Shown here in pieces: positions 7,846 to 15,955 of a stretch of DNA of 64,000 nt; within the stretch, counting starts at the first letter, position 1; every line of letters begins with the position of its first letter. The position numbers were made by a program, and so were the translations under genes. The notes beneath the pieces were generated by a model. It saw only the letters and a list, made by a program, of their open reading frames with translations, was not told the DNA's origin and made no database searches. The DNA is from Synechococcus sp. HK05 (GTDB lineage: Bacteria > Cyanobacteriota > Cyanobacteriia > PCC-6307 > Cyanobiaceae), in assembly GCF_019104765.1 (NCBI RefSeq), contig NZ_JAHRXJ010000010.1, positions 62,001-126,000 on the forward strand, read 5' to 3'.

Positions 7846-8641
7846 CGGAATCAAGCCACGGATGCCAGTGACACAGTGGACCCTGACCCGACCCGATGGC
7901 TAGCCCAAAGCGCAGACCCTGCTCCACAAAGCGCTTGGCCTGCTGCACGGCGTCCGGCAGCGGTACACCTCTGGCTTGAAACGCCGTGATCGCTGCACCG
8001 AGAGTGCAGCCACTGCCATGGCTATGGGGTGTATCCACCGGCGCGTGCCGCAACCACTGGCCGGAACCCTGGCGCTGAAGCAGGTAGTCGCAGCCACGCA
8101 GGTCGGCGAGGCCGCCCCCCTTGATCAGCACCGCCCCAGAACCGAGCTCCAACAAGGCAGCGGCTGCCCGTTCCACATCAACTGCGCTCTGCACCGGCAA
8201 CCCGCTCAGCAGCCGCGCCTCATGGATGTTGGGGGTGATCAACTCCGCCAGGGGCAGGAGCTCCCGCTGATAGGCCTCAATCGCATCGGCTTCCAGCAGC
8301 ACTGATCCCGCCCGCGACACCATCACCGGGTCAATCAGCCGCGGAATGGCCAGTGGGCGCAGCGCGGCGGCCGTGGCCTGGATCAGCGCTCGATTGAGCA
8401 GCATCCCGGTTTTCAGAGCCGCCACCGGCAGATCGCTCAACACAGCTTCGATCTGGGCGGTCAGGGCCTCGGGGGGTAGGCCATCCACGCGGTTCACACC
8501 ACAGGTGTTCTGCGCCGTCACACAGGTGATGGCCGAGCAGCCATGCACCTGCAGGGCCAAAAACGTTTTCAGATCGGCCTGGATGCCGGCACCGCCACCG
8601 GAATCACTGCCACCGATCGAGAGGGCGATCGCTGGAACCAT
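7838..8641 (-). CDS. thiD: Hydroxymethylpyrimidine / phosphomethylpyrimidine kinase
   Basis: A 267-residue ribokinase-fold enzyme that phosphorylates HMP to HMP-P and HMP-PP for thiamine synthesis. It carries the ThiD N-terminal signature (LSIGGSDSGGGAGIQADLK), the ITCVTAQNT block, KTGML, the DPVMVS segment and a C-terminal DTPHSHGSGCTL anion hole with the catalytic Asp region. Length matches the family. Its start overlaps the zinc-ribbon gene upstream by 38 bases, and its stop overlaps the next gene, so it belongs to a five-gene minus-strand run from 10064 to 7453. Confidence 0.95.
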   Translation of the reverse strand: MVPAIALSIGGSDSGGGAGIQADLKTFLALQVHGCSAITCVTAQNTCGVNRVDGLPPEALTAQIEAVLSDLPVAALKTGMLLNRALIQATAAALRPLAIPRLIDPVMVSRAGSVLLEADAIEAYQRELLPLAELITPNIHEARLLSGLPVQSAVDVERAAAALLELGSGAVLIKGGGLADLRGCDYLLQRQGSGQWLRHAPVDTPHSHGSGCTLGAAITAFQARGVPLPDAVQQAKRFVEQGLRFGLAIGSGQGPLCHWHPWLDSDG

Positions 8642-8873
8642 GGGGTCTGAAGGGAGAACGTGATCCTGGATCCAGAGCCGCCAGTGCTGCCGCAGCCACC
8701 AGCAAGCCCAGCAGCCACCAACGCCAGGAGCGCCTCCCAGGCCTGAGCGGCAGGAGGCCCTTACCGCCCTGCTTCACGCCCTGGAAAGGCGTGCCGCAGC
8801 GGCCGCACACCATGCGCCCGCCAAGGCTGCGATCGGCCCGGACGGACCAGCTGCCGCAACGCGGACAAGCCAT
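8604..8873 (-). CDS. Small zinc-ribbon membrane protein
   Basis: An 89-residue protein. Residues 3-6 (CPRC) and 23-26 (CGRC) form a two-knuckle zinc ribbon, followed by a basic linker and a hydrophobic helix at about 50-66 (WWLLGLLVAAAALAAL). The tail is polar. It would be a membrane-anchored metal-binding protein of unknown function. It overlaps the thiD start by 38 bases and follows the fibrillin-like gene by seven bases. Confidence 0.65.
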   Translation of the reverse strand: MACPRCGSWSVRADRSLGGRMVCGRCGTPFQGVKQGGKGLLPLRPGRRSWRWWLLGLLVAAAALAALDPGSRSPFRPHGSSDRPLDRWQ

Positions 8874-8880
8874 GGCGAGT

Positions 8881-9411
8881 TCAGGGTGCTGTTGTGGTCA
8901 TGTTGGCAACGGCAGCTGGGTGATCGGCGCGTTGCCACAGAGCCAGTCCGCCGCCGCGACCGCGGGCCGCCAACCAACCGGATGGATCGCGATGGATCAA
9001 GGCAAAAAAGGGCATGCGCTGCGGTGCGGGAGCCGGCAGATTGCGCTCCAGAAGGCGCCAGCCCCCGAGGCTGAGCTGCAGCCGCTCAAAGCTGAACAGC
9101 AGCAGGGGCCGTTTGCCCTCCAATCGGCCGCGACCGCGGAAGCGCAGCTCCACCGCCCCCAGATTCACGGCATTGCTCAGCAGCAGGCCCTCCCGGTCGG
9201 CACTGATCTCGAGGCGCGCGGAGAGCCCGCGCAACAGCCAACCACTGAAAGCGGAGGGGCGCTGTTGCCCCTTGGGCCACACCAGCTGCAACTGCCACAC
9301 ACCCAGAAGCGCCTCAGCCTCCACGCCACTGCCAGAACGGCGCGCCTGTTGCTCGAGCTGAAGTAGCTCCGTGGCGTTCACCTCGCGTGAGGCGGATGGG
9401 GATGGGCTCAT
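8881..9411 (-). CDS. Possible PAP/fibrillin-like lipid-associated protein
   Basis: A 176-residue protein with a Leu-rich start, an LLGVWQLQLVWP segment, a run of amphipathic beta strands, FSFERLQLSLGGW, and a C-terminal GRGGGLALWQR block. This order resembles the lipocalin-like PAP/fibrillin domain (GxW entry, FxFE strand, terminal GGLxVxxR), which in plastids and cyanobacteria associates with thylakoid lipid and carotenoid structures. The resemblance was judged by eye only. Its ATG overlaps the stop of the upstream methyltransferase by four bases. Confidence 0.5.
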   Translation of the reverse strand: MSPSPSASREVNATELLQLEQQARRSGSGVEAEALLGVWQLQLVWPKGQQRPSAFSGWLLRGLSARLEISADREGLLLSNAVNLGAVELRFRGRGRLEGKRPLLLFSFERLQLSLGGWRLLERNLPAPAPQRMPFFALIHRDPSGWLAARGRGGGLALWQRADHPAAVANMTTTAP

Positions 9412-10064
9412 TGCGGCTTGGTGGCAATCACAGAAAAGAACGGGTCGCCTTTGCCACCCACCAACCCCTTCCAGCCCATGGCGCGGGTTTCTTCGGCCAC
9501 GATCTCGGGCTTGGGCCAGCCCTGGGCCATCAACACCTCCGCCACATAGGTGAGGTGATCTCGATCGCTCCCATCAGCCCAGATCTGGGGGGCTTTGGTG
9601 AAAAACATCCGATTCGAAAACGACACGATCACCTGACCGCCGGGCCGTGTGATCCGCAACAGCTCGGCCGCGATCGCCTCTGGATATTGCAGGTATTGCC
9701 AACCCGCCACGATCAACACCGCATCCACGCTCTCGCTTTTGAGCGGGATCTCCTGATTGAGGTTGAGGTTCTGCAGCCAATGGCTATCAAGCCGCTTGTT
9801 GGCCGCGAGCTCCTTCTCATTGAGCCCATGGCCGATCACCCGCTCGTAGATCACGTCGTCCGGCAGGTGCGAAACCCAGCTCGACATCAGATCCAGCACC
9901 ACGGCCCGCGCGGGGATGCGCTCGCGATACAGCGCGGTGAGGCGGGCGCGGAAGGCCTCATCGAGATGCTGCACAAAGCGCGGCTCGGCGTAGAAGAGCT
10001 GGTCGTCGCTGCTGTCCCACTTGCGGCGCTGGGACTCGTTGAGCACCGGAACCGCCACGGCCAT
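9408..10064 (-). CDS. SAM-dependent class I methyltransferase
   Basis: A 218-residue methyltransferase. The AVVLDLMSSWVSHLP segment is an atypical motif I that lacks the usual GxGxG glycines. It is followed by an acidic segment, ESVDAVLIVAGWQYL at motif IV and LRITRPGGQVIVSF at motif VI. ATG at 10064 (MAVAVPVLNESQ) is chosen because the upstream extension is Ala/Val-rich and not conserved-looking. It is the first gene of the minus-strand run to thiD. The substrate is unknown. Confidence 0.7.
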   Translation of the reverse strand: MAVAVPVLNESQRRKWDSSDDQLFYAEPRFVQHLDEAFRARLTALYRERIPARAVVLDLMSSWVSHLPDDVIYERVIGHGLNEKELAANKRLDSHWLQNLNLNQEIPLKSESVDAVLIVAGWQYLQYPEAIAAELLRITRPGGQVIVSFSNRMFFTKAPQIWADGSDRDHLTYVAEVLMAQGWPKPEIVAEETRAMGWKGLVGGKGDPFFSVIATKPQ

Positions 10065-10144
10065 CCATCGTTGAGGTGCGACGCTAACGGCTGCCACGCG
10101 TGCATCGAGCGGGCACACTGCGCTCAGACCCTCGGCCACCCACC

Positions 10145-10564
10145 ATGAAGCGACGGATCCTGGCTCTTGCAGGGGCGACTGCCGCGCTACTGGGGCAGGC
10201 ACCAAGCCAGGCGGAGCAGCAGCAGGTCTGCAGTGAAGCGGGGAGCACCGTGGAGATGTCGATCTGCGTGCGGGCCGAGCTGGAGAAGAAAGACCGCGCC
10301 CTCAAGCAGGCGATGCAGGCGATCGCCAGCGAGGCCGCCGCCGTTCCCAGCGACCGGTTCCTGCCCCTCTGGGAAGACACGTTGACGGGCTTTTTCAAGA
10401 GCACAACCAATCCACAGACGCAGTTCGAGGACTTCCGCAAAGCCCGATCCCAGGCCTGCGTTTACATGAATTCGCTCACCTTCCAAGGCACCGGCTTCGG
10501 CATCTTCGTGACCAATTGCGAGATCAAGCTCACCAACGTGCTGCTGGAGAAACTTGGCAACTAG
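10145..10564 (+). CDS. Secreted DUF1311/LprI-like protein
   Basis: A 139-residue exported protein. A signal peptide (MKRRILALAGATAALL...SQA) precedes a mature part with four spaced Cys (VCSEAG, SICVRAE, QACVYMN, TNCEIKL) and FEDFRKARSQAC near the middle. This spacing fits the LprI/DUF1311 family, related to lysozyme inhibitors in other bacteria. ATG 10145 is favoured over the upstream open stretch because it starts the signal peptide. The FAD oxidoreductase gene begins within its last codons. Confidence 0.65.
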   Translation: MKRRILALAGATAALLGQAPSQAEQQQVCSEAGSTVEMSICVRAELEKKDRALKQAMQAIASEAAAVPSDRFLPLWEDTLTGFFKSTTNPQTQFEDFRKARSQACVYMNSLTFQGTGFGIFVTNCEIKLTNVLLEKLGN

Positions 10565-11756
10565 CGCTCCTGCGGTGGATCTCGCCGTGATCGGTGCCGG
10601 CGTTGCCGGCTGCTCCCTCGCGGCAGCGCTGCGCCAACGGGGCTGGGCGGGATCGCTGACGCTGCTGGAGATCGGCCGCGGCCCCGGCGGCCGCACGGCC
10701 ACCCGCCACTCGCGACGGGATCCGGGCTTGGCGCTCAACCACGGCGCGCCGCTGTTCAACATCACCGCCCAACCCGAACCACAGCTGCTGGCCCCCCTGC
10801 GCCGTGGCGGCTGGATCGCCCCCTTCAGCGGCGCGATGCACAGCCTCGATGGCACAGGGCAGCTGGGGGCGGCGCTGCCGGATCCGCTCAGCAGCGGCAC
10901 CCTCTGGCAGGGACAACCGCAGATGGATGACCTCTGCCGCGGCCTGCTCGCACAGGCGCAGCAACCCGCGCCCGTGCGACTGCACAGCAGCACGCTGGTG
11001 CGCGCCCTAGAGCCCCTGAGCGATGGCCAGGGCTGGCGGCTGCTGGGGCGCGAGGGGCAACCGCTATTGGAGTGCCGCTGGCTTGTGCTCAGCGGCACCC
11101 TGCTGGCGCACCCCCGTTGCCAGGCGGTATTCGGCTGGCCTGAGGTGCCGTTGCAGCAGGCCGCAGCCCAGCTGGGAGAACCGCAGCTGCTGGAAGCGGC
11201 ATCCGCCCTGGCTGCGATCGACGCCCAGGCCAGCAGCAACCTGCTGCTCAGCCTCAGCGAAACCGGTGCCGCGGCCTGGCGGCAACAACCCTGGCGCCTA
11301 CTGCAGTTCACGGCCGCAGCGCAGCAGCGCTGGGGCATCCGGCGGGTGTCGCTGCAGGCAATGGCAGGCGGGCGCTGGGGCGTGGTGGTGGAATCCAGCG
11401 CCGCCTTCGCGGAGCGGCACCTTCAGGTGTATGGCTCGCGCTCCTCCGCCGCCCAGCTGCTGGGGGCCGCACCAGCGCCGGAGGCCGAGGTTCGAGTGAT
11501 CGAAGCGCTGGATCAGGCCGTGCAGGAGGCTCTCGGCCTGAGCACCGCCGGCGCTGAACGCCAACTGATGCGCTGGGGGGCCGCCTTCCCCAAGGCGCCC
11601 GGCCTGCCCCCAGAGCTCAGCCTCTGCCCAGACAGCCGCATTGGTTTCTGCGGCGATGCCATCGGCGGCCTCGGCTTTGGCCGGGTGGAGGGTGCCCTGC
11701 GCAGCGCCGAAGCACTGGCTGAGCAGCTGCTGCCCCTACTGCAGGCCAGCGCCTAA
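10554..11756 (+). CDS. Renalase-like FAD/NAD(P)-binding oxidoreductase
   Basis: A 400-residue flavoprotein. The N-terminal Rossmann motif LAVIGAGVAGCSLAAAL and the following LEIGRGPGGRTATR block bind FAD. A NHGAPLFN segment and the C-terminal FCGDAIGGLGFGRVEGA block, which closes the FAD site, match renalase-type amine-oxidase-fold proteins of cyanobacteria. The reaction is unknown. TTG 10554 overlaps the upstream gene by 11 bases; GTG 10575 is an equally plausible start. Its 3' end overlaps the convergent carotenoid-type gene by four bases. Confidence 0.75.
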   Translation: MATSAPAVDLAVIGAGVAGCSLAAALRQRGWAGSLTLLEIGRGPGGRTATRHSRRDPGLALNHGAPLFNITAQPEPQLLAPLRRGGWIAPFSGAMHSLDGTGQLGAALPDPLSSGTLWQGQPQMDDLCRGLLAQAQQPAPVRLHSSTLVRALEPLSDGQGWRLLGREGQPLLECRWLVLSGTLLAHPRCQAVFGWPEVPLQQAAAQLGEPQLLEAASALAAIDAQASSNLLLSLSETGAAAWRQQPWRLLQFTAAAQQRWGIRRVSLQAMAGGRWGVVVESSAAFAERHLQVYGSRSSAAQLLGAAPAPEAEVRVIEALDQAVQEALGLSTAGAERQLMRWGAAFPKAPGLPPELSLCPDSRIGFCGDAIGGLGFGRVEGALRSAEALAEQLLPLLQASA

Positions 11757-13369
11757 AGCCTCAGCTCCCGAATCAACGCCTTCTGCTGGGCCGCTGGCAC
11801 AAAACTGTGGGCGGCCATGGCGCCGCTCACAGCCACCGGTGGCACGCCGATCCCCGGGAACACGCCGGCACCGCAGAGCTGTAGCCCCTCGATCGGCGTG
11901 CTGCCACCAGGGAAGGGCGACTGATCCGCGCCGATGGCCGGGCCATAGCTCCCCTGATGCACGCGTAGATAGCGGCGGTGCGTGTGGGGCGTGCCCTGCA
12001 GTTCGAGCACGATGCGTTCCGCCAGATCCGGCACCAGCTGGCTGAACACCTCGCGGAAGACGCCGCAGCGCTCCGCCTTAAGGGCCTCATAGGCCGCGCT
12101 GCCGGGCTCGAGATCCCGCCAGAGCTCCCAGGGTTCATTGGCCGGGCTGTAGGCATGCAGGAGCTGATGGCCCTCGGGCGCCAGCTGCGGATCAAGCCGT
12201 GAGGGCATCGAGAACACGAGCATGTTGCGCTCCGCACCGATGCCGCGCTCCCAGTCGCCCACCCACACGTGGTGGATCGGTAGCTCGTCAACCGCCTCGC
12301 CACCGCGCAACCCCACATGCCAGTGCAGGAAGCTGGCGCAGGCCGGCGTCGCGGCGGTTTGCCGGCGCCAGCGCCGCGGCACACCGTCTTCGGGCAGCAG
12401 GGCCAACGTGTCCCAGGGGCTGGCATTGCTCACCACCCCGAGCCGTGCATCCAGATGCTCGCCGTTCTCCAGCTCCACGCCAATCGCGCGGTTGCCATCC
12501 AGGCGGATCTGGCGCACTGGGGCCTTGCAGCGCAGCTCACCGCCGTGACGCCGCAGACCGCGCACCAGTGCTTCGGCCACCGCGGCGCTGCCGCCGAGGG
12601 GGTAGTCGAGGCTGGCGTTCGGCTCAAACCATTCGCCAAACAGGGTGGCCATGGCGGCGGCGCTGGTCTGATCCATCGGCAAGCCGGAGATCAGAAAACA
12701 GAGCATCTCCACCCAATGGAGCAGGAAGGGATCGCGCAGATGCCGCCGCGCCATCGGCCCAAAAGCCCCACCCAGAGCGGCCAGCCGCGGCGCCTGGCGC
12801 AGCAGCGTGGCCGAACCACGCGCACCCAGCACCCCTGCCATACCCAAGCCAGGCCGCATCGCCAGCAGCGGCAGCGATCCAGCGGCGCGGCAGTAGGGCT
12901 CCAGCCAGGCCATGAACGCCCGCCACTCAGCAACCGCAGCCGCCCCCCTCAGCTGGCGCACCGCCTCCAGGAACGGCTCGGCTCCCACGCCGATGCGCAG
13001 CTGCCCCTCCGGCAGCAACAGGCCCCACTCCTCGTAGCGCACCACCGGCACCGATTCCCCCACGGCCCGCAGCACCTGGGCCAAGGGGTTGGCGGAGGGC
13101 CAGCGGCCCAGGCCGCTCCACAGCGAGGGGCCCGATTCGAACTGAAAGCCACGCCGCTCAAAGCCATGGGCTGCCCCACCGGGGCGATCGTGGGCCTCGA
13201 GCACCAGCACCTCGAGGCCATGGCGCGCGGCCAAGGCGCCGCAGCAGAGGCCCCCAAGGCCGCTGCCCACAACGATCAGATCCGGAGTCTGCTGAGGGTT
13301 CAGGGCCGCTCGTTCGCGCTGCCCTTCAGTGTGCAGCCCGGCGCCAGAGGCCGAGCCATTCGTTGTCAC
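11753..13369 (-). CDS. Phytoene-desaturase/CRTISO-like FAD oxidoreductase
   Basis: A 538-residue enzyme of the phytoene dehydrogenase/carotenoid isomerase superfamily. The N-terminal IVVGSGLGGLCCGALAA and EAHDRPGGAAHGF bind FAD. The middle has the family's YPLGGSAAVAEALVRGL. The C-terminus has QLCGAGVFPGIGVPPVAVSG, typical of CRTISO and retinol-saturase-like proteins. It may act on a carotenoid or other polyene in the membrane; the substrate is not decidable. The start is uncertain: GTG 13369 lies inside the overlapping methyltransferase gene, and the frame is open further upstream. It is the last gene of the ArsR-led minus-strand run. Confidence 0.75.
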   Translation of the reverse strand: MTTNGSASGAGLHTEGQRERAALNPQQTPDLIVVGSGLGGLCCGALAARHGLEVLVLEAHDRPGGAAHGFERRGFQFESGPSLWSGLGRWPSANPLAQVLRAVGESVPVVRYEEWGLLLPEGQLRIGVGAEPFLEAVRQLRGAAAVAEWRAFMAWLEPYCRAAGSLPLLAMRPGLGMAGVLGARGSATLLRQAPRLAALGGAFGPMARRHLRDPFLLHWVEMLCFLISGLPMDQTSAAAMATLFGEWFEPNASLDYPLGGSAAVAEALVRGLRRHGGELRCKAPVRQIRLDGNRAIGVELENGEHLDARLGVVSNASPWDTLALLPEDGVPRRWRRQTAATPACASFLHWHVGLRGGEAVDELPIHHVWVGDWERGIGAERNMLVFSMPSRLDPQLAPEGHQLLHAYSPANEPWELWRDLEPGSAAYEALKAERCGVFREVFSQLVPDLAERIVLELQGTPHTHRRYLRVHQGSYGPAIGADQSPFPGGSTPIEGLQLCGAGVFPGIGVPPVAVSGAMAAHSFVPAAQQKALIRELRL

Positions 13370-13976
13370 GCGGTTGATTGTCGGGGCCTGGGGCGGAATT
13401 GGTGGCGGGCTGCCAGAGCTCCTGACTGAAACCAGCCGCTGTGAAGTCGGCCACCAGCTGATCGGCATCGCTGCCATACGGCGGCCCGCCCGGGCGGCCA
13501 TGGCACCAGAACAGCCCGAGCAGCCAGCCCTGGGGCCTGATCAGCCGCGCCACGCTCTTGCGATAGGCAGGCCGCAAGCCTGGATCAATGGCGCAATAAC
13601 AGGTGTGCTCCAGCACCCCATCGCAGCTGCCTGGGCCTAATCCCGCCGCCGCCAACGCGGCCTCATCCATCAGATCGGCCTGAAGCCATCGCAGGCGAGC
13701 GGGCACTTCACCATGCAAACGGCGCGCCTCCGCGATCGCCTCGGCGCTGAAATCCAACCCCACCACGACAAAGCCCAGGGCAGCCAGAAACGCAGCTTCA
13801 TGGCCGCGGCCGCAGCCCGGCACCAGCACCTGAGCGGGCGGCTTCGGCGCCTGGGCGTGTTCCGCGAGAAAGGTCTGCAGTGGGGGCGCCGGAGCACCCA
13901 GCTCCCAGCGATCGCTGCCCTCGCGGTAGCGCTGATCCCACCAGGAACCGGTATCGGGAGCAGGGGAGTGGGTCAT
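13326..13976 (-). CDS. TPMT-family S-methyltransferase
   Basis: A 216-residue protein with the thiopurine-methyltransferase-type layout: WWDQRY near the start, VLVPGCGRGHEAAFLAALG as motif I, VVGLDFSAEAI, and the characteristic LEHTCYCAIDP and RKSVARLIRPQG blocks. Bacterial members methylate thiol, selenium or tellurium compounds, or halides and bisulfide in plants. It starts nine bases after the channel gene stop and overlaps the CRTISO-like gene, so it sits in the middle of the ArsR operon. Confidence 0.8.
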   Translation of the reverse strand: MTHSPAPDTGSWWDQRYREGSDRWELGAPAPPLQTFLAEHAQAPKPPAQVLVPGCGRGHEAAFLAALGFVVVGLDFSAEAIAEARRLHGEVPARLRWLQADLMDEAALAAAGLGPGSCDGVLEHTCYCAIDPGLRPAYRKSVARLIRPQGWLLGLFWCHGRPGGPPYGSDADQLVADFTAAGFSQELWQPATNSAPGPDNQPRDNEWLGLWRRAAH

Positions 13977-13985
13977 GGCAACAAC

Positions 13986-14888
13986 TCAATCAGCAGGGCA
14001 GAGGCGGGTGCGATCAAACAGCGACCAATCGATGCCAGGTTCGCCGTTGATGTTGTGCAGCATGTCGACAAAGCAGCAGCCGAAGGCGATGCGCTCCGCT
14101 GGCCAGCTGGTGCGGGCATGCACCGGCCGCTCCAAGGTTTCATCGATCCCCGAGAACGACACCACCAGCTCTGCATTGAGCTCCCGCAACTGATCCGGAC
14201 CCATCCCATGCAGCGGACTGCTGGCATCGATGCGGTGCATGGCCGTCCAGATCAACAAAAAGGCAATGCCCTGATCGCGCTCGAGGGCCAATGGCTTGAG
14301 ACGGCGCATGCGATGGCCCTCAGCGCTCACCTCATCCACCGAGAGAAACAGCCGCAACCGTGCCTCCAGCAACCCATTGCGGCGTTCATTGGCCAAACGA
14401 AACGCCAACGTGGGCGAGCCGTTGTAGGTGTGAACCACCGCCAGATGGGAGAAGCGAATCCGCGCTGTGCTACGTGAAAAGCGCGCGAAGGCCAAACCGG
14501 TGGTGAGGGCAATGAACAACAACCCACTCAGGGATTCCGCCGTGACCACGAGATGGGCGTAAAGGCTCACCGGGTGGAGCACGCCGTAGCCGATGGAGCC
14601 GAGGGTTTGCACACTGAAGAAAAAGGCCTCAGCGAAGCTGACGGTCTCACCGGTGACGCCACCGATCCCGGCTGGATCCAGCACATACAACCCCGCAAAC
14701 AGCAGGTTGATCGCGAGGTAAACCAGGGCCACTAAGGCCAAAAAGGCCGGCCATGACATGGCCAGCGCCAGGAGATAAGGCTCACGCCAGTGCCGCAGCC
14801 AGCCACCGCGACGATCCTCAGAGACCAAGAGACCGGATCGTCGACGCAGCCGCTGAACCGTTCGATCAGGTGGGGGTGGTTTCTTCAC
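13986..14888 (-). CDS. Inward-rectifier-type potassium channel (KirBac-like)
   Basis: A 300-residue protein with a GTG start. Two transmembrane helices (about 44-70 and 107-132) flank a pore loop with the selectivity filter QTLGSIGYG. The C-terminal half is the beta-rich cytoplasmic Kir domain (FSHLAVV, GSPTLAFRLANER, LSVDEV, HARTSW). This order identifies the prokaryotic Kir family, which carries potassium across the inner membrane. It begins ten bases after the pentapeptide-repeat gene and is likely co-transcribed with the ArsR regulator. Confidence 0.9.
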   Translation of the reverse strand: MKKPPPPDRTVQRLRRRSGLLVSEDRRGGWLRHWREPYLLALAMSWPAFLALVALVYLAINLLFAGLYVLDPAGIGGVTGETVSFAEAFFFSVQTLGSIGYGVLHPVSLYAHLVVTAESLSGLLFIALTTGLAFARFSRSTARIRFSHLAVVHTYNGSPTLAFRLANERRNGLLEARLRLFLSVDEVSAEGHRMRRLKPLALERDQGIAFLLIWTAMHRIDASSPLHGMGPDQLRELNAELVVSFSGIDETLERPVHARTSWPAERIAFGCCFVDMLHNINGEPGIDWSLFDRTRLCPAD

Positions 14889-14898
14889 AGCTAGGCGC

Positions 14899-15525
14899 TC
14901 AGTCGATCAATGCCCCCTCCAGCTGGGCATCCTGCAATTGGGTATCGCGCAGATCGCAATCACGCAGATCGGCTCCGCGCAGATCACAACCGCGCAGATT
15001 GGCCCCATAGAGGCAACTGCCCTTCAAGACGGCCGCGTGCAGGTTGGCCCCCTGAAGAAACGCAAAACTGAGATCAGCTCCGGAAAAATCGGCATAGCCG
15101 AGATCGGTGAGTTGATCCAAGCCAGAACGGAAGTCGGCTTCCACGAGCCGGGCATTGCACCAGCGGCTCTTCGCCGCCACCACGCCGCGCAGACAACAGC
15201 GATGCATCAGCGCATGGCTGAAATTGGCCCCCTGCAGCCGTGATCCCGACAGATCCGCTTCATGCCAACACGACGACGGCGCATCCAGCTCCGAGAGATC
15301 AGCGCCCCAGATCAAGGCCTGCTGAAAGCAACAGCGATGGGCCTGCGCTCCTCGCAAGGTGGCGTGGCCGAAGCGCGCTTCCTTGAAGCAGCTGCCATCG
15401 AGATTGCAGCCGGACAGGTCGAGGTCGAGGCCATCGATCTCGCCAAGCCTCAGAGAGCGCAGGTCTTTCTCTCCAGCGGCCAACGCCGCACGCAGCCGTG
15501 CCAGATCACTGGGCTGAGATCCCAT
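14899..15525 (-). CDS. Pentapeptide-repeat protein
   Basis: A 208-residue protein largely made of A(D/N)LXX pentapeptide repeats, clearest from residue 40 to the end (GADLSEL, EADLSGS, GANLRGCDLRGADLRDCDL). Such repeats fold into a right-handed quadrilateral beta helix; roles are mostly unknown in cyanobacteria. ATG 15525 shares its last base with the ArsR stop (TGATG arrangement), which fixes the start and indicates coupling. The repeats are rich in Cys, with more than ten residues. Confidence 0.85.
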   Translation of the reverse strand: MGSQPSDLARLRAALAAGEKDLRSLRLGEIDGLDLDLSGCNLDGSCFKEARFGHATLRGAQAHRCCFQQALIWGADLSELDAPSSCWHEADLSGSRLQGANFSHALMHRCCLRGVVAAKSRWCNARLVEADFRSGLDQLTDLGYADFSGADLSFAFLQGANLHAAVLKGSCLYGANLRGCDLRGADLRDCDLRDTQLQDAQLEGALID

Positions 15526-15830
15526 CAGAGGATCGCAGCCAATGCATCCAATTGCTGACGGCGGGAGGCGAGCAACAGCTTCTCGGCCTGGGCCAGCAAC
15601 TTGAACACGGCCTTGTCGTTCACCTCGTAGAACACGAGCGACCCCTCCGGCCGGCGCTGCACCACACCGGCAATGGTGAGCAGCTTGAGGTGCTTCGACA
15701 CCAAAGCCTGACTGAGCCCAGTCTTCTCCACCACAGCCGTGACATTGAGCGGGCCACCTCGCAGAGCCTCGAGCACCGCCAGGCGGTTGGGCTCCGAAAA
15801 CACCTTGAAGTATTCGGCTAGGTGCTCCAT
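15525..15830 (-). CDS. ArsR-family transcriptional regulator (cysteine-free)
   Basis: A 101-residue winged-helix regulator: FSEPNRLAVLEALRGGPLNV, the recognition-helix region TGLSQALVSKHLKLL, and the wing AGVVQRRPEGSLVFYEV. It contains no Cys, so it cannot be a classical thiol-ligated metal or persulfide sensor; a different ligand or inter-subunit His/Asp site is needed. ATG 15830 is chosen because it starts the usual N-terminal helix. It heads a minus-strand run (pentapeptide, Kir channel, methyltransferase, CRTISO-like) and is divergent from the hemerythrin-AcsF operon, which it may also control. Confidence 0.85.
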   Translation of the reverse strand: MEHLAEYFKVFSEPNRLAVLEALRGGPLNVTAVVEKTGLSQALVSKHLKLLTIAGVVQRRPEGSLVFYEVNDKAVFKLLAQAEKLLLASRRQQLDALAAIL

Positions 15831-15903
15831 AGCCCCACGGGTCACGCAGGAGCAAGATAGCGCGCTCCAGCGCTCCAGCGATCTCACTGTTGCGGCATCT
15901 GCA

Positions 15904-15923
15904 GGATCACGATGCCGTTATAT
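15904..15923 (+). promoter_or_regulatory. Putative promoter of the hemerythrin-AcsF operon
   Basis: GGATCACGA (15904-15912), five bases, then TTATAT (15918-15923) as -10, about 32 bases before the hemerythrin ATG. The -35 position is poor (GCATCT), as expected for an activated promoter. The same arrangement, GGATCACGA-N5-TTATA, occurs before the Rieske gene at 26546-26565. Found by eye. Confidence 0.45.
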
Positions 15924-15926
15924 GCT

Positions 15927-15942
15927 GAAGCCGCTTTGCTTC
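15927..15942. repeat. Inverted repeat in the ArsR/hemerythrin intergenic region
   Basis: GAAGC-N6-GCTTC just downstream of the proposed -10 and 14 bases before the hemerythrin ATG. Position and dyad symmetry would suit a repressor such as the divergent ArsR protein. A 5-base arm can occur by chance, so this is only a candidate operator. Confidence 0.3.
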
Positions 15943-15955
15943 GGAGGCCTGCTCC

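Noticed and set aside
12317-13429. A 370-codon plus-strand open frame across the CRTISO-like gene
   Set aside because: Antisense shadow of a high-GC gene. Its translation is rich in Gln, His and Arg with no domain order, while the minus strand encodes a recognisable FAD enzyme.
15355-15363. A further TCGCAA half-site of the Crp/Fnr-type palindrome
   Set aside because: Lies within the pentapeptide-repeat gene without a matching second half.
15927-15942. Classical metal-ArsR operator (ATA-N-rich 12-2-12 type)
   Set aside because: Only a short GAAGC/GCTTC dyad is present and the regulator has no Cys, so a standard metal-sensing operator cannot be claimed.
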